A DNA stretch of 43,222 nt from Cylindrobasidium torrendii FP15055 ss-10 (lineage: Eukaryota; Basidiomycota; Agaricomycetes; Agaricales; Physalacriaceae), in contig KN880617.1 in NCBI GenBank assembly GCA_000934385.1, positions 1 through 43,222 of the forward strand. Direction: 5' to 3'. The notes below the pieces were generated by a model, which was not told the DNA's origin, made no database searches, and saw only the letters and a list, made by a program, of their open reading frames with translations. Positions 1 to 11,960 of this stretch are shown piece after piece; the stretch's first letter is position 1; every line of letters starts with the position of its first letter. The position numbers and the translations under genes are program-made.

Positions 1-553
1 TGACCGTTCTGAGGAGTGGCATATCGAGGCGCAAAGACGGCGGATGCTACTGGGGATTCGAACACTGTCGATGACGAATTGATGAGGTCCTGTGCCCATC
101 GGCACACACGGATATTTCATAGACGTTAGACGCTTGAACTCATAGTGTATGCACATATCTAATAGTTGTGTATGCCTATATGCATGTATGTTGGTTTTGT
201 TAGTGTGCTGTAGCCCAGATTCTACGCTACATGGGGAGGTCAACCATAAACTTGACGGTTTGTTCTTGCCGCTTGTCGGCCGTGCCTCCCCCGATCTTTC
301 GTATTTTGGAACACGGGACCGTGTCTCCAAGCTCACAAGTAACACGCGGCAATGGCACTGTCCATGCCTGTCAGCTTGGACAAGCTCGTTCTTCCGCACC
401 CTCATCTGTGCATGGTCCAAGAATTTACCTCTCTTTTTCATCCATCATAACAGTAACAACCGGAAATACCACTGCTCGTGACACCCTTTGACCGGGCCGT
501 GCGAATGGTATAAAGCCAAGGCAATGCGGATTGCAGAGGTTCTCCGGGAAACC
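1..553. other. Left-edge non-coding stretch and GH95 promoter
   Basis: No convincing gene is visible. The short open frames have no recognisable protein features and no splice continuity. The stretch probably holds the 3' flank of an unseen neighbour and the promoter of the GH95 gene. Confidence 0.5.
509..514 (+). promoter_or_regulatory. TATA box of the GH95 gene
   Basis: TATAAA stands 15 bases before one in-frame ATG (524) and 40 before the next (554). A TATA box normally sets the transcript start about 25-35 bases downstream, near 535-545. That favours ATG 554 as the start codon. The promoter role is inferred from position only. Confidence 0.5.
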
Positions 554-3500
554 ATGCGCCTTTCTCAACATAAACTGGGTGCGACGACAGTGTTGGCCGG
601 AGGAGCGTTGGCGGCAGCGCCCGAGGGCTTCCCGGCGTCGGGGAAAGGACTGTGGTATACGACGCCGGGGAGTATCTGGACGACGCAGTATCTGCCTGTC
701 GGGAATGGCTACTTGGGAGGTGTGCATTTCTCTCGTCTCCGCCAAATGTGAGCCAATGCCATTTAGCCATGACGCCTGGAGGAACGACATACGAGGCTAC
801 CCAGCTCAACATCGAGTCTCTTTGGAGTGGAGGTCCATTCCAGAATGCTGTATGCTTCGATTCCTGGACCATGTCTGGACATGTTTTTTGAGGCGTTTTC
901 CAGTCCTACGATGGCGGAAACTTTCCGGCAGAGCAAAAGGGCGCGCTTGCGCAGAGTTTGGCGGATATACAGCAGGCCATTTTCACGTCCGAGAATGATA
1001 CAACCGAAAGTGCGTTCGTCCCTCACTTGAAGACATATGAATTCATAGTGCGTCGTAGGCGTAGCCCCGTTGCAGACCGCTTTCCCGAACTATGGTATGG
1101 CTTTGGCCACCGTATTTTGGGCAGTGCTTATGTTTGACAGGGTCGTATTCGGGTGCTGGATATCTTGTGTCCAGTATAAACTCATCTTCAGAAATATCGG
1201 CTTACTCCCGCTGGCTCGACCTTGAGACTGCCGTTGCGTACACCGTTTGGACGGAAGGCGATGTCAAATATACCAGGTAGACGCCTTTCCACATGAAAGC
1301 CATTTTGATGCTGAAATTCGAGTTTAGGTCCCTCTTTTGCTCATACCCCTCCAAAGCGTGCACTTCGCACACCACAAGCTCAGCGGATTCCCTTCCGCTC
1401 CTCACCTACGCATTCTCAAGCGACCTGCAAGCCGACCTGCCCAATGGAAATGTGACCTGCCTCGATTCCACTACGCTTGTTCTTCGCGGAAACGCGCCTT
1501 CTGAGCCTGGGATGCTGTACGAGCTCGTCGGACGAGTGGATTATACAGGAGGGAACGTCTCCTGCAGCGCCATTAGCGATACCAATGCTACAATTTCTGT
1601 CACAGGCGCCTCGAGCGCTCGCATCGTCTGGCTTGGAGACACAGAATACTCAATCGACGCTGGGGACGAGGCTCACGGTTTCTCGTTTAAAGGCGACGAC
1701 CCCCATGACAAACTCGTTGCTTCATTTCCGGATACTGCATACAACGACAGCTTGCAGGAGCATCTTGCTGATGTAGAGCAGTTGTTTTCTGTCGATTTCT
1801 CGCTGGACATTGGTCAGACTGTCGATCTCAACACGCCCACGGACGAGCTGGTGAACGCGTATCAGACGGATGTTGGGAATCCGTACTTGGAGTGGTTACT
1901 CTTCCACTATGGTCGCTACTTGGTGGGAACGAGTGCCCGAGGAACTCTGCCACTCAACTTGCAAGGTGTATGGGCACAGCAGTCGGGAAACCCGTGGAGT
2001 GCAGGTCTGTGCCACAGCTCAACCGCTCCATTGTAGCTGCTGATGCTATTTGGCAGACTACCGTGAGCATATACAAAGCCGACCAGAGTGGAGAAACAAG
2101 CTCACGCTGACACTCAGATGCAAACATCAATCTACAGATGAACTACTGGATCGTGGATAGCACAGGGATGGATGTGGCTGGCCCGCTATGGGATTACATG
2201 GAGGCACGTTTACGTCTCACGTAGTACTCTTCGTAGACTAACTGCAGCCAGAAAACATGGGCTCCGCGAGGCTCACAGACAGCCGATATCCTATATGGTG
2301 CCCGAGGCTGGGTTGTTCACAATGAAATGAACGTACGTTTGATCAGCTACACGGCACTTCTTGACCTAACGCCAAATATCTAGATCTTTGGCCACACCGG
2401 CATGAAGGGAGATGGCTCCGCTGGCTCAGCAACATGGGCAGATTATCCAGGTACCCACGCTGATTTTCTTGACCGTTCTTTGTCTTAATCGTAAATGAAG
2501 AGGCCGCAGCTTGGATGGCATACCAGGTCTTTGACCATTTTGATTTCACTGGTGATCAGGACTGGTGGAAATCTCAGGGCTGGCCCTTGTTAAAGGTAAG
2601 CTCGAGAGGTTTGGGCAGAGAACGACACTAACGTTTGGGTATAGGGAATCGCTCTTTTCCAATATGATCGTCTCGTTGAGGATGCTCACTTCAACGACTC
2701 AACGCTCGTTACAGCACCATGTAACTCTCCAGAATACCCGAACATTGGCCCCACCTTTGGTACGACCTTTACGTCTCTTGACGGATAGCATGTATCAAAC
2801 TACAACCATGCATAGGCTGCACGCATTCACAACAGGTTATTTGGGAGCTGTTTAGCGCTGTGCTTAAAGGTTACAAGTATTCAGGAGATGATGATGATGA
2901 CTTCTTTACCGGTATGTCGTGAGGTTGATTCCAAGACTACACTCTGACCATTTATTAGCCATCCAAGGCGCCAGGGATAAGCTCGACCACGGTATTCACA
3001 TCGGCTCATGGGGACAACTCCAAGGTGACCCATACCTTTATGCACTTGGAGAAAAATTCAGTCTGACGCTCTGTACAGAATGGAAGATAGACCGCGACGA
3101 CCGCACATATACTCATCGTCATATATCCCATCTCCTTGGACTATACCCAGGCTACTCATTGGCGAACTATAACTCCACCCTCCAAAACCCATCCTTCACC
3201 AGGGAGCAGGTTCTGGGGGCCGCAGGGACAAGTCTGCAGGCTCGTGGTGTTGACATCAGCGTGGATGGCGATGGCGCCTGGTCCAAAGTTCACCGTGCCG
3301 CGGCATGGGCACAACTTGGGCACGTCGATAATTTCTATCATTCCATGACGGTCCGTTCAATCCTCATGTGTTTCTGGTTAGCCCCTATTGACGTATATCT
3401 GCGGCTAGTTCTCGCTCCAGCACAACTTTGGAAGCAATCTGTTCAGTGTGTATAACCCAGATGCGGCCAAGGCAGACCAGATATTCCAGATTGACGCTAA

Positions 3501-3863
3501 TGCGGGATATCCTGCTGCTTTATTGGTACGCCTTGCCTGGTTGATCCCTCAACTCCACTCACTTATCTGCGCCGTTAGCATGCGATTATACACGCGCCAG
3601 ATGTCCCGAGCCTCGACATCCCAGTGATCATCACAGTTCTGCCTTGCTTGCCTTCGCAATGGAACTCAGGCGAAGTAAGAGGCGTGCGCATCCGTGGTGG
3701 ACTTGCGGCACACCTAACCTGGGCGGAAGGAGTGCCAAAGTCGCTGGACTTCAAGGCCAATGACGATATCCTATTTGAACGCCCGTTCCAGGTCGTGTAC
3801 AAAGGTGCTGTGGTCAAAGAATTTGTATCAAGCTCCGGGGCAAGCATCCAAGTGACATTTTAA
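554..3863 (+). CDS. Secreted GH95 alpha-L-fucosidase
   Basis: Glycoside hydrolase family 95 enzymes release terminal alpha-L-fucose (typically alpha-1,2 linked) by inversion. Sixteen exons can be joined: 554-719, 767-849, 904-1009, 1065-1094, 1141-1276, 1328-2004, 2118-2203, 2252-2332, 2384-2450, 2501-2595, 2645-2759, 2816-2911, 2959-3024, 3079-3350, 3409-3525, 3579-3863. They give 825 residues, the usual family size. The N-terminus MRLSQHKLGATTVLAGGALA looks like a signal peptide. Family motifs run in order: LPVGNGYLGAM near the start, ANINLQMNYW (401-410; the two Asn match the catalytic Asn pair of the family), HNEMNIFGHTG, NSPEYPN (Glu539, the likely general acid), LQEWKID (about 600-606), HRHISHLLGLYPG and the C-terminal NAGYPAALL region. 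The intron at 2204-2251 appears to be GC-AG. An in-frame upstream ATG at 524 is less likely because the TATA box lies just before it. Confidence 0.9.
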
Positions 3864-3996
3864 CTGGATTACATTATTGGTACATTGGAGTTCGTGATTT
3901 ATTGGACAAAGAAAGGGAATATGCATGTTGTATTCAAACAAAAACACTGCGCGAGGTGATGGTCACTTTGAAAGGCTTGACATGGCTTGTACAAGT

Positions 3997-5909
3997 TCAG
4001 CACGCGATCGAGACGAATGGCACTGTGCACAATGCATACCTGGTGATACCCGCCGTAAAATCTATCTCGGGTGGAGCGCTATCTACAGGCAAGCCAATGT
4101 CATAGTTGGACAGGATAGTCGACATCATCAGCAGCAGGAACGTCTTCGCAAATTGAATGCCTAGGCGGCGTCAGCTCCTCTCCTCATAGCCGATAAATTA
4201 TCAGATCCTACCTGGGCATGTCCTCCTGCCATATCCGAATGCGAAAGTCCTGGGGTCCGGCATAGCACTTCCAGCCTCCATGAAACGCTCGGGATCGAAC
4301 TGAGGAATGAGTTCATGATACTTACAATGCACAAAAGACCAGCGCGCACTTTATGTGGTTCTGGATACAACGACGCATCTCGCATTATCGCCCACGTATT
4401 CGGAATGACTGTAGCGTCCTTGGGGATACGATAACCTCTGTACTCGTCTTCCTCGGTCGCTCGGTGCGGGAGAGCTAATGGATATCATCGTCAAACACCC
4501 CGTCACACACGGGGGACAAACAGATGGCGACATACCGATGTTAGCTACAGGTGCGTACCGCAAGACCTCCTTCATCACCGCGACGAGGTAGACTGCATCG
4601 GCTTTGTCCGCGCAGCCTGGCTGGCGCGCGCGTCCGTCCGTGACTTCATCAATCTCTGCCTGGGCTTTCTTTTGTACGGCGGGGTACACTGCCATGAGCA
4701 ACACAAACGATATCATCGCGGATATCACCTTGAAATGGCATTTCAGTCCCCCACATACCACGCACGAAACAAGAGATATCGCTCACGGTATCCGCCGCTC
4801 CGCCATAAAGGCCATTTCCGGCCCATTTTACCATGTCTTCGTTCACCTTGGGAGCCTCGTTGCTGAGAAGACGAGAAGTGAACGAGGGTTCGAACTTCTC
4901 GCTTGCCTGCACCTTTTCATTAGTTGCCTTCTCAATTATAGGATCGACTGTACCATCTGTTTCTTGACCCAATCAAATGGGATGCTAGACAAGTACTCGA
5001 GTTTCTCCTTCCATTCCTGTGCTTGTCTGTGGAACGGGAGCCAGCTAGGTAGAAACCGGACTAAAGAAGTAAGCCCAATTTTAGTGCTGATGGGAATGAA
5101 CGGCGAGAGGCAAAATGCGAGACGTACGAAGTGGATAGTAGTCCACTAGCCAGCGTCCAGGCGCCATCGCTGCTCCAGATATCTTCGCCAACTCTTCCGC
5201 GGCACGAATAAACTGGTCGTTCTCTGTGATAGTGTACCCATACGCCACTTTCATGATAATGGCGACGACACTCCTGGAGGGTCGAGTTCAGCATGTCGGA
5301 TAACCCCGAGCAGATGGGAGCAGTCGGCTGAATAAGGAGAAATGCTTACTTGCGCAGGTGATCTTGGAAAGCACTGGGATCCCGACGGAAGTCTTCGACG
5401 AGAGTGCGAGCGGCTGCATCCATACCTGGCCAGTAGCTCTCCATAGCGTGCGCCGAGAGTCCTGTCTGCAGCATTTTGCGGTACTGGCGGTGCCTTGGGT
5501 CCAGAGAGGATATGTTGAAGACAGTGTCGCCTCTCGCGCAAAGGTCATGATACATCCAAGATTTTGGTCGGTCGGAATATATGTTTGTGCGCTTGTTGAG
5601 GAGGTCGTGGACGGCGACGTGGTCATTCAAGACGACGACGCGACGGTTATAGACCAGGAAGGAGATAATTGGACCTTTGGAAGAAATCAGTTCGCTGGGT
5701 GCGGGGGACAGTGTGAGGCGTATACTTTGGAAATGTTCAGACCATTTCAAATACTGTTGCCAGGGAACGACACCACGCAGTTGTTTGCTGACACCATAAA
5801 ACCAAGTGCCAGTGGGACCAGGCGGCAGGGGGAGCCCATTTGGGGTGCGGTTGACTTTGATCAGCCATCCAAGGGTGAGGAGGAAAATCGAGAGGAGGAG
5901 AAGCAACAT
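3997..5909 (-). CDS. Cytochrome P450 monooxygenase
   Basis: A membrane-anchored heme-thiolate monooxygenase of about 500 residues, acting at the endoplasmic reticulum with a P450 reductase; the substrate is unknown. Residues 1-18 form a hydrophobic anchor, followed by the proline hinge LPLPPGPTG. The I-helix has GGAADT, the K-helix EVLR (ExxR), then FDPERF and the heme loop FGYGRRTCPG with the cysteine ligand. The C-terminal exon begins after an intron that falls within the heme loop, and it ends VPFVSIAC. At least seven introns can be spliced in frame. One, at 5675-5725, is 51 bases long with no internal stop, so retaining it would only add 17 residues. The style resembles the O-methylsterigmatocystin oxidoreductase-like P450s common in Agaricomycetes; the CYP family was not assigned. 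Its 3' end converges on the GH95 gene, 133 bases away. Confidence 0.9.
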
Positions 5910-5943
5910 CTTGTGAAGTCCTGTTAGCTGTTCGCGCTGAAGG

Positions 5944-5950
5944 TTATATA
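5944..5950 (-). promoter_or_regulatory. TATA box of the P450 gene
   Basis: On the minus strand TATATAA lies 34 bases before the P450 start codon. The spacing fits a short 5' leader. The role is inferred from sequence and position. Confidence 0.5.
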
Positions 5951-6435
5951 GCTGTGCGCGCGTAAATATACCTTAACCTATTCGGTCCATGATCTCAGGC
6001 GATTCCACATCTCACTACCTCATCTAATAGCTTAGCTAGGACTGGTGACGCTTTCTCCATTTCTCGACAGAGTCACCGTCCCCGTTGTTGCTCGCTAATG
6101 GCTGTTTCGCTGTTTGCTGTGGCCCGTACCGACCGGAGGCACTTCTAACACACACATTCGGATATCCTAGCACTTTCTGAGGCAAGAATCGACTTAATGA
6201 ACAAACGACTGTCGGCAAATCGCAGCGTTAGTGAAATTGCAAGCTCAGAGTAGAGGCACGAACCATCTTCTGGTCGATGATATGAACAAGGCAATAATTA
6301 GTACTCGCAAATATCCAACACCGTTTAGATTATTAGCACATGTCCGTAGGTGTCGCCTATTGAGATTATCGAGTATTCCTTGAATATACTCTAGGATGTC
6401 CAATGTAATGCAACGAGTCAGTGATAGCAGGGTTG
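5951..6435. other. Intergenic stretch between P450 promoter and NUS1 3' end
   Basis: I see no gene here. It should hold the upstream part of the P450 promoter and the NUS1 3' untranslated region. The small open frames have no recognisable features. Confidence 0.5.
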
Positions 6436-7560
6436 TTACTTTCCAAACCTCATCTCAGCACCTGCAAAGTCATCCAGCGCCTCGCGAAACGCGACTTCGG
6501 TGAGTGGCACCGGCAGTCTGCGAGAGTAGAACCTCGACGGAAGGACCCAGTTAATCCAGGCATCGTGGCGTGCCAAAAGACGATTGTGGCTAAGATTTCA
6601 TTAGATGGGAATATGGCTAGTTAATCAAGACTAACTGGATTTCGGTCAGACGCGTCTGGAAGAGAGGGAAGCTGTGCAACTCGAGTGCAGTGCGGTTGTA
6701 TTTCGATGGCGAGAGAGGATGAACGATCATAAAGTCTGCTGGAGGAAGGCCATTCTTTCCTACGGAGCTATTAGAACATGTTGGATCGCGGTGCAAGTTA
6801 CATACCTTCAAGTCGCCATTTCATCTCGTCAATGGTCAAGCTAAAGAGTGGTGAATCCGCTTCCAGCTTGTGGTAAGCTGCTTCTTCCTTCGCCATAGTG
6901 GATGCTACCGCTGCAATGGCGGGCTTTGACGCGTCGGCAGAGACAACATAAATGGTGGTGGATCCTGGTAACGGTAAGCTATAAACGACTGTCTTTGTTC
7001 ATCCATGGAGCATACGAGTTGCAGAGGGCTTTCCTAGCATGTGATGCGTGTCCGCATCAAACGATGCATTTATGGTGGTGAAAGGAAGCTGAGGAGCTGC
7101 GCAGTCCGGCGACAAGGATCGTGGTGTACAGTCGGACAATGGAGGTGTGGGCGGGTAGTCCGTGTCATCCAGTTGCGAAGGAACAACCGCAAGTAGGTGC
7201 CGTTCAATAGCGGGAGCCAAGGACCTCAATAGACCTGTCCAACATGAAGATTTTTTTTGGATTGAGGTGCGCAGACAACGTACCGTGTTCATCGTACAGC
7301 GTAAGGGTGTTGATCCCAACCTCTTTGCTCCAATCTATTACTCGGTAGACTGATTCCAACAGGCATTTCTCTGTGAGGTCGTAGTGGGTGCCGGAGTCTG
7401 GAATGAAGAGAATGGCGAGATGTTTTGGAAGTTGCCTCCGCGGGGCTGTGAGGGAGAGCGGCGGCGCATATACAAGTCGTTTCCAGCACGAATATGCAAA
7501 GTACGCGACCGAGTACAGCCCGTGTAAGAAAAGAAGGACAAGGTAAGAAAGAGAAGGCAT
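6436..7560 (-). CDS. NUS1: NUS1-type subunit of dehydrodolichyl diphosphate synthase
   Basis: This is the regulatory partner of the cis-prenyltransferase that makes the polyprenyl chain of dolichol at the endoplasmic reticulum, needed for N-glycosylation and GPI anchors. The first exon has an N-terminal hydrophobic segment (LSYLVLLFLHGLYSVAYFAY), then LPKHLAILFI and WSKEVGINTLTLYDEHG, the typical NUS1/NgBR opening. Later exons carry TTIYVVSADASKPAIA, FMIVHPLSP and FPLFQTRLTEIQ, matching the conserved 'P..IRLTEI' segment. The last exon ends AGAEMRFGK. The terminal RxG motif (here RFG) is the signature needed for activity in NUS1/NgBR-type subunits and is intact. The middle carries a Ser/Pro-rich insert (TPPLSDCTPRSLSP). 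The stop was placed at 6436-6438 by splicing out about 130 bases after RLTEIQ; reading through would stop at 6617 and lose the RxG tail. It shares a short divergent promoter with the Zn2Cys6 gene. Confidence 0.85.
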
Positions 7561-7693
7561 TGCGGCGCGTATTGCAAACGTGGTCGACGTCCGCGTCGGC
7601 GAGCTCGGTCCGAGGCCTGGTGATCGGATCGACGCCCCATCTTATACGCACCGAATTAGGGCTGTATATCGTTCTTTCGTTTCTACTTCCAGC
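7561..7693. promoter_or_regulatory. Divergent promoter of NUS1 and the Zn2Cys6 gene
   Basis: Only 133 bases separate the two start codons, so both core promoters and both 5' leaders must fit here. There is no clear TATA box for either gene. Confidence 0.55.
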
Positions 7694-9944
7694 ATGCCGC
7701 CCAAAAAGAGCAAAGTACGCGCCTGCACTGCTTGCAGAAAACAGAAGGCGCGGTGTGAACTGCTCGACGAGCTCGAATCAAGCATGCGCAGGTGCCATCG
7801 CTGTCGAGTCCTCGGGGGTAGGCATACATCATGCCCGAGCTCTTCACCGTACTCATTCTCGAATAGTAATATGCTCCCTTGAGAGTGAACCCACTCTGGG
7901 GCTTGAACCTAAGGACCCTCACCTACCACATAACGTCTTTTCCATATCAGACCCAGTAACACCACAAATACCTGATCCCAAGCCGCCTCCTACAAATTTC
8001 GCTGTGAATTCACGCCTCCCAGAAATTCCTGAGAGTAAAAGGGCCTATATCTGGTCTTTTATACCGCAGAAGGTGAATACTCCGACGCAAATAATGAGTT
8101 ACTCTGACGATCTCTGAGGTCGACTGGAGTGCACCCATGAAGGTGCGGCCCTTTATGTTTTGGTGAGCGACAACCCATATCGTACATAGGCTATTCAAGA
8201 CCTCTCTGCTATCTCTCGGGGGAAAACATCCTCAATGGTCGGTCGCGAGGAGTCTCTTGACTACATCCTCCAACCCGATGAGCGCGCCAATCTTCTTTCA
8301 ATGTGCGCTAGTCTTATCAACCAAAAATGGAACGCGACTAACGTATTCCAGCTTCACTGCGCACTTTGCCCCGTGGTTAAACTTCACCCTAGTTCGAGAC
8401 GACGACTCGGACCATGAGTTCCTCGACCTTGTCTGCTGCAGCACCGCTTCGCGATTCCTTGACGCATCCGTGCGCATGGTTGTTGCCTCGCGACTACAGA
8501 GTCTCTGTCGGGACCGTGTTGCAGAAATAGCATTTAACCCCACAGAGTTCACATCGCTCGAAACAGTGCAGGGACTTATGATACTCTCGCTGTGGTCGCC
8601 TGTCGCTGGCATGGATCCCCCTGGAAGTGGGAACATGCTCACTGGCATGGCTGTGACGATGGCTGTTTCCCTCAAACTCAACGAGGCTTCTCATGACCTA
8701 GTTAATTTACGGAATACTGCGATACCTCTGTCGTATGAGGAGATAGAGAAGTACGAGACTGCATTAGTGCATGCAAGAATAGTATGGCGCCAGTTTTCGG
8801 ACGATTTGTTGAACTCATTGCCATGTAGTGGATCATGTTGACAAACTCTGAATCCATGTATGTACCATTCACCATCGATGTTCCACAGCCTTTGTTAAAG
8901 ATATCCAGGCTCTGCATGGGCTGCGGTCGGCAGCCTGTCTCCAGCCGTTCTGTGCATGATATGAGCGCATTCCCCTTGTCCAGCGCCGACACGCCAGAAG
9001 AGAGGAAGGACTTCCGCCTGCACACGCTCTCGCAGATATGTTATACCACAGAGCAGGGCTGCGTCCCACTCAAGGGCTACGACGATCTCGATATATGGCA
9101 TCACAAAGTGTCCACCGTCCTCGACAACCTCGACCGTCTTGCCCACATCTTAGACCCACTATCCCGTACGTTGGCTTCGAGATTCATCCTGTTGCATACA
9201 CTAAAGTGAGCACCTTCAGTCCCACCAGCCTGCCCGTCCGAAACCCCGCTTTTCCAAGGTTTGCGGATGTTCGTCATGGCCTGCCGCCAACTCATGCTCT
9301 ACCACTGCATCTTCCAAACTCGGCGGCTGGTCCAAGACAAATTCCCTATCGGCCCGGACTTTCCCAACGGCTGGACATGGGAAATCCGCCCCACCGCATC
9401 GGGCGGCGTCTCCCCCGTCCCCGCCTGGATCCAGCGTGCCATGCACAACACCGAATCCCTGTTGAAGACGTTCCTGGAGATGCCCGCGACTGCATGTCCA
9501 TCGCTGCCTGACGTCGCGTACACCTGCGTCGGCCTCGCCTCAGGCATCATGGTCGCCAAAAAGGTGCACTTCCGCCGCCAGTTTGGGCAGGAGCAGCTTG
9601 CCGACCTCGACGCCCTCCTCCAGCGCGTCATCGTCTTCCTCAACGACCACGCAGTGTCAGAGGACCATGCGGCAAAGAGAACGGCAGGCGTCGTCAGTTA
9701 CATGTTCCAGCTTTGGAGAAAGGCAGGTCAGAATACGATCCCGCCAACGTTGTTGCGGTGGTTTCTGTCGGACGTTATCACTGAATACGATGACGGCGGC
9801 TCAGATTCGACGGAGATGCCACCAGAAATGATTTACATGCTGGATAGAAACCTGGCTGTCCCAGAGCAGAACCCAGCTTGGAGCAATATCCAGTCTGATT
9901 ACGACGTCCTACAATCCCTCTCTATGCATGGAGGAGGCTTATAA
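7694..9944 (+). CDS. Zn2Cys6 fungal-type transcription factor
   Basis: A sequence-specific nuclear regulator of the Gal4 type; its targets are unknown. The zinc cluster starts at residue 11: CTACRKQKARC, a linker, then CHRCRVLG; the last cysteine comes from the next exon as VICSLE. The intron that splits the cluster is 7818-7866. Splicing restores C-x2-C-x6-C-x12-C-x2-C-x6-C, whereas reading through would stop at 7882. After a proline-rich linker (PDPKPPPTN) come the exon with DYILQPDERANLL and a long alpha-helical region (FAPWLNFTLVRDDD, ETVQGLMILSLWSP, MAVTMAVSLKLN). This region resembles the middle homology region of these factors. The last exon runs from about 9260 to the stop and ends MHGGGL. 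Several internal intron positions are approximate. Confidence 0.85.
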
Positions 9945-10118
9945 CACAGTTTTAAACACAAGTTCGACGGCCATGCTCATCAACTAGACCCACGAAGTCT
10001 TTTATTCCATACTGTATCCTACAAATTTGTGTTATGTAGATCAATTTCTGTGCATCCAACGTAAAAAGTCCAGATCAATCCGCCCTTTGTAAATCGTTAC
10101 ACACTCAGTTTCTCATCA
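9945..10118. other. Convergent 3' ends of the Zn2Cys6 gene and AGM1
   Basis: A stretch of 174 bases between two stop codons facing each other. It can hold only the two 3' untranslated regions, which may overlap as antisense transcripts. Confidence 0.6.
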
Positions 10119-11960
10119 TTACAAGAACTCTTTGGGCCTCTTCGCCGGGTCCCCACCAGCCTCATCATACACGAGCCCGCCAACGCGGTACGCAAGTTCG
10201 TCCGCTTGGCCACGAATGGCAGCCTCAGCATACACCCTAACCACATCCTCCGTCCCACTCGGTCGGACAAACGAGCGCCCACTCTGATAACGGTTCACCA
10301 ACTCGTCAATCTTGCCTTGCAGACCCGCAGGGCTCGTCAGCCGCCTCTCCGCATCCTCCGTTTTGAATGCAGTCCTGTCAGCGACACTGACTTTCACAAG
10401 TCGGTTAGGCAGGTCCACATAAAGCGAGTCCCATTCGGCACCGGTGTATGTCTTGTGTGCGAGTACGACCTCGACGAGAAGCATGTCCGAGAGAGCATCG
10501 CCGACAGTCTGATTGATTAGCTGGGTGAGGCTCACAAGATGCTCGAGCGCAGTGGCCTGCGCAGGTGATTGCGGTTCCGTAGTTTTGAACGTTTTCACGG
10601 TCTCGTCAGAGAATAAGACAGTACCGTGCCCGTTCGCCTCGAAGTATACGCCGACATCGTAATGCTCTGCAGCATGGTGCAGGTGTTTAACCCCAGTGGC
10701 CACACATTTCACCGGCAGTCGCTGAGAAAGCGTGAGCACGGACTTGGAGAATAAGCGACTTCAAAATACCTCTTGAAGATACTTGGTCGAGGCACCGTTT
10801 GCGTACGCGGTCTGAACAATACCAACACGGACACTCGACTCGAGGCCAGCCAACTTGACAAGTTCCACGATGAAAGCGGCAGTGAGAGCCGCGATTTTGT
10901 CACCGTCGAGCAAACGGAAGCTACCACGCTCGTCAAGGTAGTAGTAGATGATACGATCCGCGTCGCCGTCGAGACTGCAGCCCCGCTGTCCGGAACGCAG
11001 GACTTCGGCTACGGATGGCGGTAGCTTCTGAGAGGTCTTGACAAAGTCTGCACCACTGTTCTTGTTCAATGCGCCGGGGGTGTCAAGGGACTCGTTGATG
11101 AGTCGAATAGGAAGAACATCCTGAATAATGGGGGCGAGCTTCCTAGCAATAAGAGCTCCGACACCGTTGGCGCAGTCAACAAGTAGGAGTGGGGAGGGAG
11201 GGCGGTTGGCCTGTTGATAATGAGATCCTGACTTGACGAAGGTTTCGTCGACGTACCACAAGCTTCTTGTATGCGGTGGTGAGCTTCTCCAAATATCCCT
11301 CCTCCGAATCAACACCATAGCTGTCCTCCGTCCCCTTGGTGTTGATTGAGCGTACGAGGTAGTGAAGAACTGGGGTCGTCGTGATGCCTGCATTCCTTCC
11401 TGACGCGCCAATAGCCCTGAGACCATCTTCAAGGGATGCAACAAGGGCGGGACCAGATGGACGCGTATCGCTGGCGTACACGACGTTGGCTGGCTTGGAT
11501 AAATCTATCTTCGTCGCCTGCACCAGCGTCTCGAGGCTAGCAATGAGATCCGCGGTGGTCGGCGCGTTGGCAAGGTTGGTGGCATGGACCTCCCAGGCAG
11601 CCTCGAGCATATCGCCACGGGGCTCGACAATCTTGACGCCATTGTCCTAAGCGCCGTTCAATGCGGTGCACGACGCAGTGATTGGGCAGAGTAGCATACC
11701 TCTTCGGGGTTGTGTGATGCAGTTATCATTACGCCAATCGTTCGCCCGTCGTGTTTCTTGCTTCGCAGGGCGGCCAGGATGGCGACGCGGAAGACGACCG
11801 AGTCGAGAGTCGAACCGCTGGGTCGCGTCAGTGAAGGCGGTAGTGTGTAACGGAGGACACACAGAGTACGAAACCCAGCCGTTCCATACTGGAAGCTGAG
11901 CTCGGACGGCTTCGCGTGTTTGTCCGCGTATTGAGTGATAGTTTCTACTGGGAGTGTCAT
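10119..11960 (-). CDS. AGM1: Phosphoacetylglucosamine mutase
   Basis: EC 5.4.2.3 interconverts GlcNAc-6-phosphate and GlcNAc-1-phosphate, a step of UDP-GlcNAc synthesis that feeds chitin, N-glycans and GPI anchors in the cytosol. The start is [18 protein letters not shown] at 11960; the frame is open further upstream, but the family normally starts close to the YGTAGFR motif. Key sites in order are [15 protein letters not shown] (phosphoserine loop, Ser of TASHNP), [11 protein letters not shown], the metal loop DGDADR, the sugar-binding EANGHG and the phosphate-binding [15 protein letters not shown]. Introns can be spliced in frame after FRTL, after NPEE, after KKLV and after YLQE. The last exon is long and ends RPKEFL. 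All four catalytic regions are complete. It is head-to-head with SEC17. Confidence 0.93.

Noticed and set aside
45..75. T-loop-like TTCGAAT suggesting a tRNA on the minus strand
   Set aside because: The flanking five bases do not pair, and no acceptor or anticodon arm can be drawn.
2885..2905. GATGAT microsatellite
   Set aside because: It is coding sequence (aspartate run) in a GH95 exon, in frame and short.
4870..4900. A second GGGTTCGAAC tRNA-like arm
   Set aside because: It lies inside the P450 coding exon (SEKFEPSFTSR) and has no cloverleaf around it.
554..5909. Fucosidase plus P450 as part of a secondary-metabolite cluster
   Set aside because: There is no polyketide, peptide or terpene synthase nearby, and the adjoining genes are housekeeping.
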